Assembly (NCBI GenBank): GCA_013695885.1 | Contig: JACCZP010000385.1 | Location: forward strand, 1 to 7,299 | Length of the DNA stretch: 7,299 bases | Reading direction: 5' to 3' | Source of the DNA: Thermoleophilaceae bacterium | Lineage (GTDB): Bacteria > Actinomycetota > Thermoleophilia > Solirubrobacterales > Thermoleophilaceae | Shown: piece by piece, positions 5,850 through 7,299 of the stretch | Position numbering within the stretch: the first letter of the stretch is position 1 | How the letters are laid out: each line of letters starts with the position of its first letter | Translations under genes and position numbers: made by a program | Notes under the pieces: generated by a model | Database searches by the model: none | What the model was told of the DNA's origin: nothing | Seen by the model: only the letters and a program-made list of their open reading frames with translations

Positions 5850-6569
5850 TCAGGCCGAGGGCACGACGAACCCGGCGATGGCCGCGTAGTGCAGCGCGGC
5901 GGCGGCCACCACGAGCACGTGGAAGACCTCGTGGTAGCCGAACACGGCGGGAATCGGATCGGGCCGCTGGCGGGCGTAGATCACCGCGCCGAGGGTGTAG
6001 AGAAGGCCGCCCGCCGCGATCAATCCGAACCCCACGGGTCCAAGGGCTCGAAGGACGGCGGGGAAGGCGGCGATCAGCACCCAACCGAGGATCACGTAGA
6101 CCACCGCGACCAGCCATGTCGGCGCGTCGATCCAGAACAGGCTGAAGGCGATTCCGGCCGCGGCGCCCACCCAGACGACGACGAGCACGATCTGGGCCAT
6201 CGGACCGTCGAGGGCCAGCAGCCCGATCGGCGTGTAGGTGCCCGCGATGAGCACGAAGATCATCGAGTGGTCGAGGCGCCGCAGCCATCGGCCCGCCCGG
6301 GCCGACCAGTCGCCGCGGTGGTACAGGGCGCTGGCCCCGAGCAGCGCGCACAGCCCGAACGCGTAGATGCCCACGGCCACCCGCGCCAGGGCGTGCGGCG
6401 CGAGCAGCATCAGAGCGACGCCGGCGCCGAGGGCCGCGAAGAACGACCACTTGTGCACCACGCCGCGCAGGCGGGGCTTCGGCAGGGCCACCAGCGCCGT
6501 GGACACGCCCGACCCGTCGGGCTTCGACCGCTGGGACGATCCCGAAGCGCTTTCGGTCGCCCGCCTCAA
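5850..6569 (-). CDS. Hemolysin III / TrhA family (PAQR-like) integral membrane protein
   Basis: This 239-aa multi-spanning membrane protein has about seven hydrophobic segments, starting near residue 42 and ending near 236. It carries the conserved residues of the family, which is related to PAQR receptors and alkaline ceramidases: Ser80 and His84 in SALYHR, Asp100 in RLDHSMIF, and HEVFH (His213, His217) near the C-terminus. These are the expected metal ligands. The family is linked to membrane lipid homeostasis in bacteria; the old haemolysin name should not be taken as proof of toxicity. TTG 6569 is chosen because it overlaps the upstream gene's stop as TTGA, implying coupling. The first ~30 residues are polar and unusual for the family, so GTG 6506 (residue 22), closer to KPRLRGVVHKW, is a real alternative. 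Confidence 0.93.
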   Translation of the reverse strand: MRRATESASGSSQRSKPDGSGVSTALVALPKPRLRGVVHKWSFFAALGAGVALMLLAPHALARVAVGIYAFGLCALLGASALYHRGDWSARAGRWLRRLDHSMIFVLIAGTYTPIGLLALDGPMAQIVLVVVWVGAAAGIAFSLFWIDAPTWLVAVVYVILGWVLIAAFPAVLRALGPVGFGLIAAGGLLYTLGAVIYARQRPDPIPAVFGYHEVFHVLVVAAAALHYAAIAGFVVPSA

Positions 6570-6865
6570 CGTCGCCTGTTTCCCGGCTCCGCCTCGTCAT
6601 CCTTGGTGGGCCCCTCGGCGAACAGGTCGGCCAGGCCCCGGCCCCGGTGCTGCGCCTCGCGCTCCCATTCCTCCCACGGGAGCTCGACCGCAGAGCGCTC
6701 GTCACCGTAGCCCTGCAGCGGCTGGTAGGCGAACATCTTCGGGTCCTTCCCGAACAGGTAGGCCAAGCGCCAGCAGTACACGCACAACCCGTCCCGCCAC
6801 GCCGTCCGGCTGCAGTCCGGCCGCGCGCACATAGGACCGGTGTAGGTGATCGGCGCCACCGGCAC
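6566..6865 (-). CDS. Small Cys-rich (zinc-finger-like) protein, unrecognised
   Basis: This 99-aa hypothetical protein carries CARPDC (Cys13, Cys18) followed by GLCVYC (Cys28, Cys31). The spacing CX4C-X9-CX2C resembles a small treble-clef or ribbon-type zinc site, of the kind seen in short CXXXXC-R-GLC modules. The middle (YLFGKDPKMFAYQPLQGYGDE) is aromatic-rich and the tail is charged (ELPWEEWEREAQHRGRG). No membrane segment or signal peptide is visible. Its stop overlaps the hemolysin III start as TTGA, so the two are co-translated. The start is uncertain. GTG 6865 gives 99 aa but lies only 2 nt from the predicted -10 box. GTG 6859 (codon 3) sits 8 nt after that box and would suit a leaderless mRNA. 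ATG 6832 would remove residues up to 11. No function can be assigned. Confidence 0.7.
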   Translation of the reverse strand: MPVAPITYTGPMCARPDCSRTAWRDGLCVYCWRLAYLFGKDPKMFAYQPLQGYGDERSAVELPWEEWEREAQHRGRGLADLFAEGPTKDDEAEPGNRRR

Positions 6866-6867
6866 GT

Positions 6868-6896
6868 ACCATAGGCTTCCGGCGTCCGTACCTCAA
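6868..6896 (-). promoter_or_regulatory. Sigma-70-like promoter for the Cys-rich/hemolysin III operon
   Basis: On the minus strand TTGAGG (6896-6891) is followed after exactly 17 bp by TATGGT (6873-6868), each 4/6 to consensus. The expected transcription start falls about 6858-6862, on top of the proposed start codons, which points to a leaderless or nearly leaderless transcript. GGTACG occurs twice on the minus strand here (at 6892-6887 and 6870-6865), 22 bp apart, overlapping the promoter. That is about two helical turns and could be a regulator site, possibly for the divergent TetR protein. Confidence 0.45.
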
Positions 6897-6921
6897 GGGC
6901 CATGCTCGCCAGACTGTGCGG

Positions 6922-7299
6922 ATGGGCGTGCCGGCGACAGAGCGTGGACGAGAGACCCGGGAGCGGATCGTGCTCAGCGCCGACCGGCTGTTCCGCGAGC
7001 GCGGGGTGGCCGCCACGAGCGTCGACGACGTGCTCGCCGTCGCCGGCGCCGGCAAGGGGCAGCTCTACCGCTACTTCGAGAGCAAGGACGAGCTCGTGTC
7101 AGCCGTGGTCGACCACCGGCTCGACCGGTACCTCGTCCGTCATCTCGCGGCGCTCGAGCGGCTCGAGACCCTCGACGAGCTTCGCTCGCACCTCGACGAG
7201 CTCGTGGAGGCCCACCGTGCGAACGACCTGGCCGGTGGGTGCCCGGTGGGCTCGCTGGCCCTCGAGCTGACGGGCCGGGACGAGCCGCTCCGCCGCCGG
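6922..7299 (+). CDS. TetR/AcrR-family transcriptional regulator (partial, runs off the window)
   Basis: The first 126 residues of a ligand-responsive DNA-binding repressor are present; the 3' end lies beyond the window. The N-terminal helix-turn-helix domain is clear at about residues 12-60: RERIVLSADRLFRERGVAATSVDDVL, then the recognition helix GAGKGQLYRYFESKDELV. Past it, GGCPVGSLALELTGRDEPLRRR (105-126) resembles the C-terminal ligand domain of the LmrA/YxaF-like subgroup, which has a GCPxxSLAxE signature. ATG 6922 is chosen because it leaves the usual short tail before the helix-turn-helix; GTG 6916 in the same frame and GTG 6928 are possible, and none has a good ribosome binding site. 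Another ATG at 6902 is in the wrong frame. It may regulate itself and the divergent pair, but no clean palindromic operator is visible in the 56-bp spacer. Confidence 0.93.
   Translation, partial: MGVPATERGRETRERIVLSADRLFRERGVAATSVDDVLAVAGAGKGQLYRYFESKDELVSAVVDHRLDRYLVRHLAALERLETLDELRSHLDELVEAHRANDLAGGCPVGSLALELTGRDEPLRRR

Noticed and set aside
5562..6710. Plus-strand 382-codon open frame
   Set aside because: Antisense to hemolysin III; low-complexity charged product without any recognisable domain.
5308..6903. Minus-strand 531-codon open frame across HNH, hemolysin III and the Cys-rich gene
   Set aside because: Arg/Gly/Pro-rich, crosses three better-supported genes and the terminator, and has no motif.
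6902..7270. ATG-started plus-strand frame at the TetR locus
   Set aside because: Frame-shifted relative to the real TetR frame (from 6922), which shows a complete helix-turn-helix domain.

Overview
The window is very GC-rich (about 70%), with strong G/C preference at third codon positions and frequent GTG/TTG starts. The gene types (a flavin monooxygenase, acyl-CoA ligases, a TetR regulator, an actinobacterial-style HNH endonuclease) suggest a high-GC actinobacterium. I favour the Thermoleophilia/Solirubrobacterales, but only on the look of the proteins; no rRNA or other marker is present.

Layout. Positions 1-424 hold no supportable gene. They contain a degenerate 9/18-bp minisatellite (about 49-164) and two tandem 60-bp units, each an imperfect inverted repeat of a 20-bp motif (215-334). 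From 425 to 1529 on the minus strand lies a broken long-chain acyl-CoA synthetase gene of the FadD15 type. Its N-terminal ~320 codons and last ~28 codons are present, and roughly 250 codons between them are gone, except for a ~48-bp scrap encoding the GWFSTGD motif. That scrap is inverted and now reads on the plus strand. Divergently, only 12 bp away, starts a two-gene operon: a Baeyer-Villiger-type flavin monooxygenase (1542-3149) and a complete class I acyl-CoA ligase (3146-4639), joined by a 4-bp GTGA overlap. A plausible but unproven joint role is oxidation of a ketone or lipid-like substrate followed by CoA activation of the resulting acid.

Positions 4640-4863 form a spacer with a GC hairpin just after the ligase, and two palindromes sharing GTCGCC/GGCGAC arms. 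A possible 50-codon ORF lies across them. Then comes a complete HNH endonuclease (4864-5796) whose N-terminal domain may be a DNA-recognition module, a candidate modification-dependent restriction enzyme. A hairpin at 5820-5840 separates it from the convergent minus-strand pair: a small Cys-rich protein (6566-6865) translationally coupled by a TTGA overlap to a hemolysin III/TrhA-family membrane protein (5850-6569). A TetR-family regulator (6922 to beyond the window end) diverges from this pair across a 56-bp spacer that holds a good sigma-70-like promoter for the minus-strand pair.

The items most worth a second look are the deletion-plus-inversion scar in the acyl-CoA synthetase, the 60-bp inverted-repeat doublet, the paired palindromes upstream of the HNH gene, and the uncharacterised N-terminal domain of that endonuclease. 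I do not see a clear multi-gene novel system.
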